Assembly (NCBI GenBank): GCA_965221725.1
Contig: OZ244909.1
Location: 868,001 to 932,000, forward strand
DNA length: 64,000 nucleotides
Direction of reading: 5' to 3'
Origin: HK1 sp965221725
Lineage (GTDB): Bacteria > Pseudomonadota > Gammaproteobacteria > HK1
Shown: piece after piece, positions 46,254 through 55,195 of the stretch
How the letters are laid out: every line of letters begins with the position of its first letter
How positions within the stretch are numbered: the first letter of the stretch is position 1
Made by a program: the position numbers and the translations under genes
Notes under the pieces: model-generated
The model's input: only the letters and a program-made list of their open reading frames with translations
The model's database searches: none
Told to the model about the DNA's origin: nothing

Positions 46254-46568
46254 TTGAAGTCGGAGGGCGGCGGCGATGAGCCTTTCTCGACGGACGCGGT
46301 GCTGCGCCGCAACCCGGCGATGGTCTTCACGGAGCTGGACGACTCGCTGGTCATGATGAACCCGGAACGGGGGAGCTACCACGAGCTGGACCCGATCGCC
46401 GCCCGGATCTGGGCGCTGTTGGAGTCGGGCCGCTCCGTGGCCGACCTGCGCGATTCCCTGCTGCTTGAATACGACGACGTGGCCCCGGAGGAATGCGAGC
46501 GCGACCTGCTCGCCTTCTTGGATCAGGCGCTGGCGCTTCGCCTGGTCGAGTCCGACGGGAAGCGGTAG
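46254..46568 (+). CDS. PqqD-like RiPP recognition element protein (B1), copy 2
   Basis: A ~104-residue PqqD protein (LRRNPAMVFTELDDSLVMMNPERGSYHELDPIAARIWALLE). It is almost identical to copy 3 (48670), but 2 extra bases near 46280 put the ATG used in copy 3 out of frame. The only in-frame start here is TTG 46254, at the precursor 3 stop. It may be poorly translated or broken at its start. Confidence 0.75.
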   Translation: MKSEGGGDEPFSTDAVLRRNPAMVFTELDDSLVMMNPERGSYHELDPIAARIWALLESGRSVADLRDSLLLEYDDVAPEECERDLLAFLDQALALRLVESDGKR

Positions 46569-46601
46569 GGCGCGCGGCGACCCGCCCGGCCCGGAGAGCC
46601 C

Positions 46602-46640
46602 GATCAGCCGAGAAACCGCCCGGCCTCGCCGAGATAGCCC
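46602..46640 (-). pseudogene. C-terminal remnant of an ST2-type sulfotransferase
   Basis: The minus-strand frame GYLGEAGRFLG plus stop matches the end of the sulfotransferase at 48994-49869 (GYLDEAERFLG). It shows that the module precursor-PqqD-sulfotransferase once existed here too and lost its third gene. Confidence 0.7.
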
Positions 46641-46736
46641 CGCCGCGCCGAGCCCGGCGCGTGGCGCGGAGCGCGGAGCGGGTATATGATGCTTGAGTGC
46701 CGCCATGCTCCCCCGGCGGCGGATTGAGGCGCCCCC

Positions 46737-48287
46737 GTGACCCAGCGCAGGCTATTGCCCATCGGCATTCAAACCTTCCGCAAGATCCGGGAGCGCAACT
46801 GCTACTACGTGGACAAGACGCCCTTTATCAAGGCCTTGGCGGACAGCGGCTCGCACTACTTCCTGTCCCGGCCCCGGCGTTTCGGCAAAAGCCTGTTCCT
46901 CGACACCCTCAAGGAGGCCTTTGAAGGCAACCAGGCGCTCTTCGAGGGGCTGGCCATCCACGACGGCTGGGATTGGTCGGCCCGCCACCCCGTGCTGCGC
47001 TTGAGCTTCGGCAGCGGCAACTTCAAGGAGCCGGACCACCTGAACGCCAGCCTGATGGCGCAATTCGACTCGATCGAGCGCCATTACGGCCTAGTTTCGA
47101 ACTACACAACCGGGCCGGAGCGGTTCGCGCATCTGCTTGGAGCGCTGCATCAGCAAGCCGGCCGGCCCGTCGTGGTGCTCGTGGACGAGTACGACAAGCC
47201 CATTCTCGATGCCTTGGACGCGCCGGAGGTGGCGCGGGCGAACCGCGATTTTCTGCGCGGCATCTATTCCGTCATCAAGGACAGCGACGCGCACATCCAT
47301 TTCGTGTTCCTGACCGGCGTCAGCAAATTCTCCAAGGTCAGCCTGTTCTCCGGACTCAACAACCTCAAGGACATCACCCTGGACCGCCGCTACTCCGCCA
47401 TCTGCGGCTACACCGATGCGGATCTGGGCGCCGTTTTCGCGCCGGAACTGCCGGGCTTGGACCGGTCGGAAATCCGCAACTGGTACAACGGCTACAACTG
47501 GCTGGGCGAGGATCGTCTCTACAACCCCTTCGACATCCTGCTGCTCTTCGACAGCCGGAAGTTCAAGGCGCACTGGTTCGAGACCGGCTCCCCGACATTT
47601 CTGGTCGAGACCCTGTTCCAACGCCAGATCAGCTCGGTGGAACTGGAGAGCCTGGCGGGCGCCGACGACCTGCTGTCGAAGTTCGACGTGGACGACATCG
47701 GCACCGAGGCATTGCTGTTTCAAACCGGCTACCTGACCATCGCCGAGGAACTGGACATCGGCGGCGAACCGTTCTACCGGCTCGGCTACCCCAACCGCGA
47801 AGTGCGGCAAAGCCTCAACCGGAGCCTGCTCGGCCATCTGGTGCAGGACCAAACGCGGCAGACGGCGAACAGCCTGAGGCTTATCCAGCTCCTTGAGGCC
47901 AACGACTTCGACGGCCTCGAGACCTTGTTCCGCGCCTTCTTCTCCAGCATCCCCCACCAGTGGCACACCAACAACCACATCGCCGGCTACGAGGGCTACT
48001 ACGCCAGCGTCTTCTACTCCTACTTCGCTGCCTTGGGCCTCGACATCAAGGTGGAGGACAGCAGCAGCCACGGCCGCCTGGACATGGCCGTGCGCTATGG
48101 TGGCCATGTGTACCTGTTCGAGTTCAAGGTGGTGGAGATGGCCTCCGAGGGCGCCGCGATGGCGCAGTTGAAAGCCAGGGACTACGCCGGGAAGCACCGC
48201 GCCTTGGGCGAGCCTATCCACCTGGTCGCCGTCGAATTCAGCAAGTCCGACCGCAATCTGGCAGCGTTCGAGGTGGAGCGGGCCTGA
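46737..48287 (+). CDS. AAA-ATPase-like / PD-(D/E)XK nuclease-domain protein, second copy
   Basis: A 516-residue homologue of the gene at 29061-30608 with the same motif order: LLPIGIQTFRKIRERNCYYVDKT, FLSRPRRFGKSLFLDTL, VVVLVDEYDKPILDALD, FLTGVSKFSKVSLFSGLNNL, and C-terminal HGRLDMAVRYGGHVYLFEFK. GTG 46737 is the start. It lies between two precursor-PqqD modules, in place of a lost sulfotransferase. Role unknown. Confidence 0.88.
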   Translation: MTQRRLLPIGIQTFRKIRERNCYYVDKTPFIKALADSGSHYFLSRPRRFGKSLFLDTLKEAFEGNQALFEGLAIHDGWDWSARHPVLRLSFGSGNFKEPDHLNASLMAQFDSIERHYGLVSNYTTGPERFAHLLGALHQQAGRPVVVLVDEYDKPILDALDAPEVARANRDFLRGIYSVIKDSDAHIHFVFLTGVSKFSKVSLFSGLNNLKDITLDRRYSAICGYTDADLGAVFAPELPGLDRSEIRNWYNGYNWLGEDRLYNPFDILLLFDSRKFKAHWFETGSPTFLVETLFQRQISSVELESLAGADDLLSKFDVDDIGTEALLFQTGYLTIAEELDIGGEPFYRLGYPNREVRQSLNRSLLGHLVQDQTRQTANSLRLIQLLEANDFDGLETLFRAFFSSIPHQWHTNNHIAGYEGYYASVFYSYFAALGLDIKVEDSSSHGRLDMAVRYGGHVYLFEFKVVEMASEGAAMAQLKARDYAGKHRALGEPIHLVAVEFSKSDRNLAAFEVERA

Positions 48288-48372
48288 AAGCGCCCGGCGG
48301 CGGAACGGCTTGGCGCGCGCGCACCGATCTTCATCGGCGAGCCGACGGACTGAGGCCGCAGCTTGCGGGTAG

Positions 48373-48400
48373 TTTACATATCGCGGGGGTTTGTTATAGT
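48373..48400 (+). promoter_or_regulatory. Sigma-70-like promoter of precursor 4
   Basis: TTTACA (48373-48378), 16-bp spacer, TATAGT (48395-48400). The start codon lies 44 bp downstream and is preceded by AAAGGAGG at 48428-48435. Confidence 0.65.
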
Positions 48401-48444
48401 TGACGCTCTTGTCAACGCCAACTCCCGAAAGGAGGTACAGTCGA

Positions 48445-48651
48445 ATGAGATCCCGGCCTAACAAGAATCGCAACCTTACCCCCCCCCCCCCCCCCCCTGA
48501 ATTTCTAGAGAAACCCCGCAAACGCCCTTGGCACCCGCCGACCGTCAAAACGGTTGCACTGGATCAGACATTCTCTGGTCCAATCGAGAATTTCTTTAGT
48601 TTAGATGAACTCCAACGCTATCATCCTCCCGGTTCTCCTCCCTTATCTTGA
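48445..48651 (+). CDS. Lasso-type RiPP precursor 4, phase-variable (ON here)
   Basis: The only precursor in frame as sequenced. It starts MRSRPNKNRNLT, reads 19 C (48479-48497) as polyproline, then EFLEKPRKRPWHPPTVKTV, ALDQ-TF, and a core SGPIENFFSLDELQRYHPP... ending PPLS at TGA 48649-48651. Leader motif W-x-x-P-T-V with Thr at -2 fits lasso precursors. From Ser1 the first acidic residue after position 5 is Asp11, outside the usual ring range of 7-9. An excellent AAAGGAGG site and promoter lie upstream; the PqqD gene follows after 18 bp. Confidence 0.85.
   Translation: MRSRPNKNRNLTPPPPPPEFLEKPRKRPWHPPTVKTVALDQTFSGPIENFFSLDELQRYHPPGSPPLS
48479..48497 (+). repeat. Poly-C tract, 19 nt (precursor 4, in frame)
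   Basis: Uninterrupted C run 34 nt after the ATG, followed by TGAATTT. 19 C places leader and core in frame; 18 or 20 would not. Confidence 0.95.
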
Positions 48652-48669
48652 AGTCGCAGGGCGGCGGCG

Positions 48670-48960
48670 ATGAGCCTCTCGGCGGACGCGGTGCTGCGCC
48701 GCAACCCGGCGATGGTCTTCACGGAGCTGGACGACTCGCTGGTCATGATGAACCCGGAACGGGGGAGCTACCACGAGCTGGACCCGATCGCCGCCCGGAT
48801 CTGGGCGCTGCTGGAGTCGGGCCGCTCCGTGGCCGACCTGCGCGATGCCCTGTTGCTTGAATACGACGACGTGGCCCCGGAGCAATGCGAGCGCGACCTG
48901 CTCGCCTTCCTGGATCAGGCGCTGGCGCTCCGCCTGGTCGAGTCCGACGGGAAGCGGTAG
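48670..48960 (+). CDS. PqqD-like RiPP recognition element protein (B1), copy 3
   Basis: A 96-residue PqqD-family leader-binding protein, MSLSADAVLRRNPAMVFTEL and onward nearly identical to copy 2. ATG 48670 is in frame, so this copy is intact. It follows precursor 4 by 18 bp, a probable two-gene operon, and converges with the sulfotransferase at 48994-49869. Confidence 0.88.
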   Translation: MSLSADAVLRRNPAMVFTELDDSLVMMNPERGSYHELDPIAARIWALLESGRSVADLRDALLLEYDDVAPEQCERDLLAFLDQALALRLVESDGKR

Positions 48961-48993
48961 GGCGCGCGGCGACCCGCCCGGCCCGGAGAGCGA

Positions 48994-49869
48994 TCAGCCG
49001 AGGAACCGCTCGGCTTCGTCGAGATAGCCGAGCCGCGCCATGGCTGCGCCATGGGCGTCCACCATTCGGCGCACTTGGCTCCGTGTCAGCACTCCGCGCC
49101 AACCGCCCGACCTCCCCTCCCTGAAGAAGCTGTGCGAGCCGCCCTGCGCCCTTTCGGCAAACCCGCCGCGCTTCTCCTGTTCGCTCAGCCGCCCGAACGC
49201 GGAATTGCGCACCGCCCGGCCAATGCGCTTCGGGCATGGCGGCGGGCAGGCGAAGCGCACCACCCGCTCGAACACCGCCGCCGTGTCCGCCAGCAGCTCC
49301 TCGTAGCGGACCAGCAGCAGGGGCATCGCCGTCTGGTCCAGCCAGCTCGACACATGGCCGCTCCAGTCGCCCAGGCACTGCATCAGGACAAAGTGCCCCC
49401 GGCGCCGCGGCCTTCCCGACCGCAGGTCGAGCGTCGCATCCCGGTCGGCCATATGGTCGATCACAGCGTCGATTCCACTCCGGAGGCGGTGCGCGTAAGA
49501 CACCGCCACATCAAGGGGGGAGCGGACCAGATAGACCGCGCCGGCGGCGGCGCCTTCGGGGAACAACAGATCGCCGCCCGGCAGCCGCAGCTGGGGCTCG
49601 TGGGTCTTGACGAAGACGGGCGCGTCAACATCCGCTTCCGCCGCCCGCAACGCGAAGTAGCGGGAGCGGCAGCTCAGAAATTCGGCATCGGTCATGATCG
49701 ACGAGGAGAGCCCGGTCAATTCGTCAAAGCGCCAACGCGAGTAAACATCAAAGCCGACCAGCGCATTGATCGAAGCCGGTTCGGCGCTGCCGCTGAGATA
49801 GTTGGTCAGCAAGGCGCGCATCCAAGTGTTGCCGGACTTGGGGTAGGAAGCGAGCAGGATCAGGGGCAT
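48994..49869 (-). CDS. Sulfotransferase family protein (ST2)
   Basis: A 291-residue sulfotransferase. LILLASYPKSGNTWMRALL is the PAPS 5' loop, PVFVKTHEPQLRLPGG the substrate/catalytic region, and VYLVRSPLDVAVSYAHRL the 3'-phosphate motif. It is a clear paralogue of ST4 (59006-59875). The last residues GYLDEAERFLG are conserved between them. It probably sulfates a processed peptide, an inference from its place in the island. Confidence 0.85.
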   Translation of the reverse strand: MPLILLASYPKSGNTWMRALLTNYLSGSAEPASINALVGFDVYSRWRFDELTGLSSSIMTDAEFLSCRSRYFALRAAEADVDAPVFVKTHEPQLRLPGGDLLFPEGAAAGAVYLVRSPLDVAVSYAHRLRSGIDAVIDHMADRDATLDLRSGRPRRRGHFVLMQCLGDWSGHVSSWLDQTAMPLLLVRYEELLADTAAVFERVVRFACPPPCPKRIGRAVRNSAFGRLSEQEKRGGFAERAQGGSHSFFREGRSGGWRGVLTRSQVRRMVDAHGAAMARLGYLDEAERFLG

Positions 49870-50089
49870 CGTCGGCGAGGCATCAAATTGGCTTCAGCGG
49901 CCCTTGGCCCCATCTCACCCGTGGTTTTCATATCGACCAGCGCCATGACCGGCAATGTAGCATGAAGCCGATGCCTGAAAATCCGCGCCGGTCGTTTCGC
50001 TCGCCGCGCACTGAGATCGGATGATTCGCGCGGATGCCCCTTCATATGGTATCGTTCAGACTTCCTGAACCAAGAAATGAGGAACCCTC

Positions 50090-50915
50090 ATGCCAAATAC
50101 CCCCCCCCCCCCCCCGCCTGACCCTTCTGGCCACCGCGCTGCTCGCCGCCCTCAGTGCCGCCCCCACCCTGGCCCAGACGCTGCCGGTGGTGGAACTGCT
50201 GGTGAGTGACACAGAAATTAGTGAAATGTATGACTGCGCCAGTCCTGGCGCCTTTCAAATCAACGCCGGGGTGCAAGCCGACGGAAGTCCACTCCCCGGA
50301 GGGCGCCTAACGTTTCAGGTGGCCGCCATCACCGCCTCAGGCCCCAACCGCTTTGCGGATCCCCACGGTCACACCCCAAGAGAAGGACAAGCACGCTCCA
50401 GCAAGTTCCTCAACAAGGCCGATGGCACGGGTCTGATTGCCGCGAAGAATGCCAGCATCAAGGGCTTTGCAGAGATGACTCTGACCTCCAAAGGCCTGTC
50501 CCCCACCGGCCTTTGCTGGGGCGATGACAATCTGGACACCGGCGACACGGAGGTGATGGTCGTCATCGCCAATGGCCCCGGCTACACCGTCCATCCGACG
50601 AAAGGGCGCGCCATCTTCACCATCCGGGAAAACGACAGCTGTGCCAATCCAACTGCCGCCACCGGCGGCGTGGTCCACCGGATGAACGGCAGTTCGACCT
50701 GCATCTGCGCCACCAAGAGCCGGTCTTCCGAAGTGCGGCGAGCCCTGGATCGCACCATCCCGACGCCCGGCCCGGACGGGCGCTTCGGCACCGATGACGA
50801 TGGGACTACCGACGCGCCCGAACCGTCCGCGGGCTTCCTGAGCCGCCTGGCCGCGCAGTTCCACGACCCGTCCTATCTCTATTGTATGGACTCGCCCTAC
50901 AAGGGCCTGCCCTGA
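50090..50915 (+). CDS. Secreted protein of unknown function joined to a poly-C switch (gene 5)
   Basis: ATG 50090 begins MPNT and meets 16 C (50100-50115). In this frame translation leaves the downstream gene. With 15 or 18 C it would read into RLTLLATALLAALSAAPTLA, a good signal peptide, then a ~240-residue exported protein. Cysteines, an FTIRENDSCANP segment and a GTDDDGTTD acidic stretch are visible, but I recognise no family. The upstream region resembles that of precursor 6. The tract thus appears captured by, or inserted before, an unrelated gene. A longer alternative reading from 50034 or 50046 is in frame but has no ribosome site. Confidence 0.65.
50100..50115 (+). repeat. Poly-C tract, 16 nt (gene 5)
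   Basis: C run 10 nt after the ATG, directly in front of a signal-peptide coding sequence. 15 or 18 C would put the secreted protein in frame with ATG 50090. Confidence 0.95.
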
Positions 50916-51036
50916 CCCGGGCAGGGCCTGTCTCTTGCCGCGCGCACCCAACCCAACCCTCGGATCGCCCCGCCCCGCTTGACACCCCGCCACCGCAGGG
51001 CGACCCCCCCATGACGGGGTTGTGCCGGGAATCGTG

Positions 51037-51570
51037 TCAGATGGCAGCGCGCCGGGTCTTGTCCTGGTGCCGGCGCTGGCGTTGGTACCCGGTACTCTGG
51101 CGCAGAGTGTCGAGATGGCCGTTGGAGAGGTGCGCCAGGCGTTCGAACCTCCGGTCATCAAAGACCAGGGAGGCCCGTTCACAGAGCGTGCGTGTCGCGG
51201 GGCCTGAGAGGGTCCCGTGCAGTGCATCAACCTCGGCCAGGAGGGCCACATCGACAGGCCGGTCAGAGCGTTCGAAGGCATTGGCCGGTGTGCCGCGGTG
51301 GTCGCGGAGAGAGCCGGTCGTGCGATACTGGGCACTCAGCCGGGTTATCTGGGCTCGAGAAAAGCCAGTGCCCTTCTCAAGGTACTGTGTGACGATGCCT
51401 GTGTCAGCCGTGCCCAGCTGCTGGGAGCGCAACTGGCGGAGCGAGGCCTCAATCCAGCCAGAGGCATCCGTGCGATTGGAAGCCTCACAATCGAGGGGCG
51501 TTGTACCAGAGAGAAACGCCCAGATCTCGTCCAGGCTCTGGAGTCGTTGGGAGTGCAGTTTCACGATCAT
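51037..51570 (-). pseudogene. N-terminal part of a DDE integrase-type transposase
   Basis: The minus-strand frame begins MIVKLHSQRLQSLDEIWAFL and continues GFSRAQITRLSAQYRTTGSL and DVALLAEVDALHGTLSGPAT, matching a common integrase-core transposase. It ends after ~177 residues, before the catalytic domain. No terminal repeats were identified. Confidence 0.7.
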
Positions 51571-51630
51571 CCTCCAATGATCCCAAAACCGGCTCCTTCA
51601 GGCTCATGTCCCGTTGGACAATGCTATGAC

Positions 51631-51659
51631 TTGTGCGGATGACTCTTCAATAATATCAT
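51631..51659 (+). promoter_or_regulatory. Sigma-70-like promoter of precursor 6
   Basis: TTGTGC (51631-51636), 17-bp spacer beginning GGATG, TATCAT (51654-51659). A copy without a downstream gene lies at 56079. Confidence 0.55.
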
Positions 51660-51694
51660 TCACACTTCCCGAACCAGGAAGCGAGAAAGCCATC

Positions 51695-51893
51695 ATGTCA
51701 ACTACTCCCCCCCCCCCCCCCCCCCCCCCCCCAGAATTCAGACAATTCCGCTGGCAACCCCAGCGGCGAATCCCGCAAACGCCCTTGGCACCCGCCGATC
51801 GTCAAAACGATTGACCTGACTGAGACGCGAAGCTCCCCCAGGTCTAGCACCGTTTTAGATGAATCCCCATCTTATGATTTTTCATCTAGCTAG
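51695..51893 (+). CDS. Lasso-type RiPP precursor 6, phase-variable (OFF here)
   Basis: ATG 51695 begins MSTT and meets 26 C (51707-51732). As sequenced the frame ends at 51814 in an unrelated peptide. With 25 or 28 C it would read GESRKRPWHPPIVKTIDLTE, T-R, and a core SSPRSSTVLDESPSYDFSSS ending at TAG 51891-51893. Leader matches precursors 3, 4 and 7; Asp is at position 10 from the first Ser. The DNA just after the tract is nearly the same as in precursor 3, while the start region differs. After the stop, GGAACTTGCGCCGTAG resembles the MITE end at 58749. Confidence 0.8.
51707..51732 (+). repeat. Poly-C tract, 26 nt (precursor 6)
   Basis: C run 12 nt after the ATG. 25 or 28 C would be in frame with leader and core. 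Confidence 0.95.
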
Positions 51894-52061
51894 GAACTTG
51901 CGCCGTAGAGGCTTGTGGTGGGCCGCCCCCCGCCAAGGGCGGCGCGCGAGATGCTCGCGGCGCAGGTCTTGCATGCTGCGCTTTTTCTTTGCCCATTACT
52001 ATAAGTAAGGAAATAGGTACAATGGCTTTTCCCACACACGCAAAGTTTCCGGGAGGCCGCC

Positions 52062-52190
52062 GTGCCTAAAGTCGGTGCCAATGTCTTGCTCCGCTACTTG
52101 TTGAGGGACGACGAGGCACAGGCCGAGAAAGCGCGCCGTGTTTTCGAGAGCGGGGAACGCATCCTCATTACGGACGTGTTGCCGCTTTGC
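52062..52190 (+). pseudogene. N-terminal fragment of a PIN-domain toxin
   Basis: GTG 52062 reads VGANVLLRYLLRDDEAQAEKARRVFESG, the start of VapC proteins (first catalytic residue region altered to GAN rather than DTN). The frame then loses similarity after ~40 residues. The nearby 51894-52061 stretch shows no gene. Confidence 0.6.
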
Positions 52191-52332
52191 AGTTGCCCCA
52201 CACTGCGGCGCCGTAGGAGTTGGTTGGGCGCGCTGTGCTTGTGCTATAGCCTTTTCTCCTAATCCGGATCGGCATCCGCTGCTGTTGGCCGATGCACTCG
52301 AACGGTGCTTGGAAACGCTCCCGGAAGACTGA

Positions 52333-54210
52333 ATGGCCAGCATGATCTGCGGAATCCAAACGTTGCGCGGCGATCCCGGCGCGGCGGCGCTCGATGCCAT
52401 GGTGGCCGCCCTGCCGGGGCGCCGAACAGATGCCACCGCGGCCTGGACGGCGGAAGCGGCCCGCTTGGGCTGGCGCGGGCATGAGGCGGCGGACGGCGCG
52501 GCCCGCTGCGCGCGCGGCGGCGCGGGCGATTGGGTGGTCGCAAGCGCCCGCATCGACGGGCGCGACGAGTTGCGCGCCGCGCTGGGCGTTTCCGAACGAA
52601 AGGACGAGCCGCTGACGGACGCGGAGTTGATTTTGCGCGCCTGGCGAAAATGGGGCGCGGAGTGTCCGCAGCGGCTGTACGGCGATTACGCTTTCGCCGC
52701 GTGGGACGCCGAACGCCGCCGGCTGCTTCTTGCCCGGGACCACATTGGCGCCCGGCCGCTCTACTACGCCGCCGCGGCGGACCGCATCGTGTTCGCCAGC
52801 GACGTGAACGCGGTGCTCGCGGCACCCGGCGTAGAGGCGGACCTGGACGAGGACGCGACCGCCTCCTGGCTTGCCCGCCACATTTTCTGGCCGTTCGGCG
52901 AACGCACGTTCCACCGCGCGGTGCGGCGCCTGCCGCCGGGCCACTTGCTATTGGCACAAGCCGGCGGCTGGCGTGTGCGGCGCTGGTGGCATCCGGAGCG
53001 GATTCCCGCGCTTGGCCGCATCGACGACGGCGAAGCCGCCGAGGCCTGCCTCGCGCTGTGCGCCGCCGCGGTGGCGGATCGCGCGGGCGGCCCCCGCCGC
53101 GTGGGCGTGCATCTGAGCGGCGGCCTCGACTCCTCCTGCGTTTCGGCGCTCGCGGCCCGGGCGCTGCGGGCCGCGGGCCGCCCTGCCCCGCCCGCGTTCA
53201 CCTGGCTGCCCGAGGCGGCGGAGGGGAGCCGCGACGCCGCTCCCGGCGGCGAATACCGCCTTGTCGAAGCGGTCGCGGCCCAGGAGGGCCTGGAGGTCCA
53301 CCACTGCCCGCCCACTGCCGCCGATATGCTGGCGACCTTGCGCCGCGATGTGACCCGGCACGACAGCTATCACCTCAACGAATGCCCCGTGCAGCGTTCG
53401 GCCGCGGCGCAGGGCGTGGGCGTGCTGCTGTCCGGCTGGGGCGGCGACGAGGGGGTCTCGTTCAGCGGCCGCGGCTACCACCCCGACCTCTTGCGCAAAG
53501 GCCGGCTCGCGGCGCTGCGGCGCGAGTTCGGGCACCGCCGCTTTCCCCTGCTCGGCATCGCGCGCTGCGCGGCGCTGCCGTTTGTTCAAGCCATGGAACC
53601 GGTGAGAACCTTGAGGGACACGCTTTGGCGGCTGCGCCAAGGCAAGACGCCGCTGCCGCCGACGGGCCGCTACCTGCACCCCGATTTCGCCCGCCGCGCC
53701 CGCCTGCTGCCCATGCCGCCGACGGTCCCGGTGGCCGGCGCGCGAGCGGTCCAGCTCGGCCTGCTTGCGAGCGGGTATATCGACAGGCGCATCGAAGGCT
53801 GGGCCGCGAGCGGGGCGCGGCTGGGAATCGAGTACCGCTATCCGCTGCTGGACCGCCGACTGCTGGAATTCGTCCTGGCGCTGCCGCCGGAGCAGTTCCT
53901 CCGCGGCCCCGAAAGCCGGCGGCTGATGCGGCGTTCCCAGCGCGAAGTGCTGCCCGAACTGGTGCTGCGGAACCGCGACAAAACGGACCCCGCTCGGTAC
54001 CGGGCCTATAGGGACGCGCTTGCCGAAACCTTGGCGCAAGTGCGCTCGATGATCGCCGGCGGCGGCGCGGGAACGGCGCGCGGCCGCTACCTGAACCTGG
54101 GCCGCATGGCGCGCGACCTTGAACTGCTGGGCGACTTCGACCCTGCCCGCATTCGCCGCCACCTGCGCCCCAGGCCCTTGACCCAGGCGTTGCAGTTCCT
54201 TGACTTCTAA
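52333..54210 (+). CDS. Asparagine-synthetase-like lasso cyclase (AsnB2)
   Basis: A 625-residue homologue of AsnB1. The start MASMICGIQTLRGDPG puts Cys at position 5. It then has LYGDYAFAAWDAERRRLLLARD, VGVHLSGGLDSSCVSALAAR (ATP-binding loop), VLLSGWGGDEGVSFSG, IEYRYPLLDRRLLEFVLALP and RNRDKTDPARY. It should catalyse the ring-closing amide of the precursors. It lies after precursor 6 and overlaps the glycosyltransferase gene, followed by a sulfotransferase: a cyclase-GT-ST operon. Confidence 0.88.
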   Translation: MASMICGIQTLRGDPGAAALDAMVAALPGRRTDATAAWTAEAARLGWRGHEAADGAARCARGGAGDWVVASARIDGRDELRAALGVSERKDEPLTDAELILRAWRKWGAECPQRLYGDYAFAAWDAERRRLLLARDHIGARPLYYAAAADRIVFASDVNAVLAAPGVEADLDEDATASWLARHIFWPFGERTFHRAVRRLPPGHLLLAQAGGWRVRRWWHPERIPALGRIDDGEAAEACLALCAAAVADRAGGPRRVGVHLSGGLDSSCVSALAARALRAAGRPAPPAFTWLPEAAEGSRDAAPGGEYRLVEAVAAQEGLEVHHCPPTAADMLATLRRDVTRHDSYHLNECPVQRSAAAQGVGVLLSGWGGDEGVSFSGRGYHPDLLRKGRLAALRREFGHRRFPLLGIARCAALPFVQAMEPVRTLRDTLWRLRQGKTPLPPTGRYLHPDFARRARLLPMPPTVPVAGARAVQLGLLASGYIDRRIEGWAASGARLGIEYRYPLLDRRLLEFVLALPPEQFLRGPESRRLMRRSQREVLPELVLRNRDKTDPARYRAYRDALAETLAQVRSMIAGGGAGTARGRYLNLGRMARDLELLGDFDPARIRRHLRPRPLTQALQFLDF

Positions 54211-55195
54211 GCCGCCAAGCATCCCGGCCGGCCGCGGAGCGGACGTTTGCATCGCGCTGGCCGCCACCGAGAAATTCCTGCCCGGCGCCATCGTCGCCGC
54301 CCATTCATTTCTACAGCAGCATCCCGGCTTTTGCGGCGGGATGCTGCTGTTCCACAACAGACTGTCCGCCAAGCGCCGCGCGGCGCTGGCGCGGGCCTGT
54401 CCGGCGCTGCGGCCGGAGCCGGTGCGCCCCGCGCTGCGACGCCGCCTGGCCGCCTTCGCCGGCTGGCCATTGGCGAAGCGGCGGTGGCTTTCCAGCTTCC
54501 ACTGCCTGGAGGCGTTCCGCATCGCCGGCTACCGCAAGGTGCTCTATTGCGACAGCGACCTCCTGTTCCGCGGCCCGGTCTGGGAACTCTTCGACCGCCG
54601 GGAGGCGCTGATCTGCTGCGGGGATTCCGTGTCCATGGCAGGAGGATGCCGCGACGCCGTCTCGTTCCAGCCGCTCGCCAGCCCCGCCCTTGCGGGGGCG
54701 AAAGGCGCGCTGGAGCGGACGTTCAATTCCGGGTTTTTGCTTATCGACGAGCGCCTGACGGGCGAGCGCGCCTACGCGGAGCTGCTGGGCCGGGTCGCGC
54801 CGGACGCCTGGCGCGGCACGGACACGGTCCACACCAACGACCAGTTCCTGCTGAACCAGCACTTCGCGGGACGGCAAAGCCTGGTCAGTTCGACCTACAA
54901 CTATCCGCTGCACATGAGGGAGGCGATTCTGGCGCGCGAGGGGCTGGCGCCGAAGGACGCGAAGGTGCTGCACTTCACCGGCCCGGTCAAGCCCTGGAGC
55001 GCCGCCGCCATGCTGCGCTGGACCGACGGCGACCCCGCTTTCGCCCCCCATCCGGCCTATGCCTGGTGGCACGAGGCGTGGCTGGCCTGCCTGAATGACG
55101 CCCATCTCCGGCGGGCCTGGCCCGCCTTGGCGGCGCGCGCCTTCGGCGGGTCTGCCGGTGTTGGCGGCGGCGAACAGGCGGGGAAGCCGCCATGA
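54200..55195 (+). CDS. GT8-like glycosyltransferase
   Basis: A 331-residue nucleotide-sugar transferase. DVCIALAATEKFLPGAIVAAHS is a GT-A start, AGYRKVLYCDSDLLFRGPVWELF carries the DxD metal site, FNSGFLLIDERL and NDQFLLNQHFAG are typical GT8 motifs, and KVLHFTGPVKPW closes the fold. TTG 54200 overlaps the cyclase stop. Its place between cyclase and sulfotransferase suggests that it adds a sugar to the peptide, or builds a sulfated sugar on it (inferred). Confidence 0.85.
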   Translation: MTSKPPSIPAGRGADVCIALAATEKFLPGAIVAAHSFLQQHPGFCGGMLLFHNRLSAKRRAALARACPALRPEPVRPALRRRLAAFAGWPLAKRRWLSSFHCLEAFRIAGYRKVLYCDSDLLFRGPVWELFDRREALICCGDSVSMAGGCRDAVSFQPLASPALAGAKGALERTFNSGFLLIDERLTGERAYAELLGRVAPDAWRGTDTVHTNDQFLLNQHFAGRQSLVSSTYNYPLHMREAILAREGLAPKDAKVLHFTGPVKPWSAAAMLRWTDGDPAFAPHPAYAWWHEAWLACLNDAHLRRAWPALAARAFGGSAGVGGGEQAGKPP

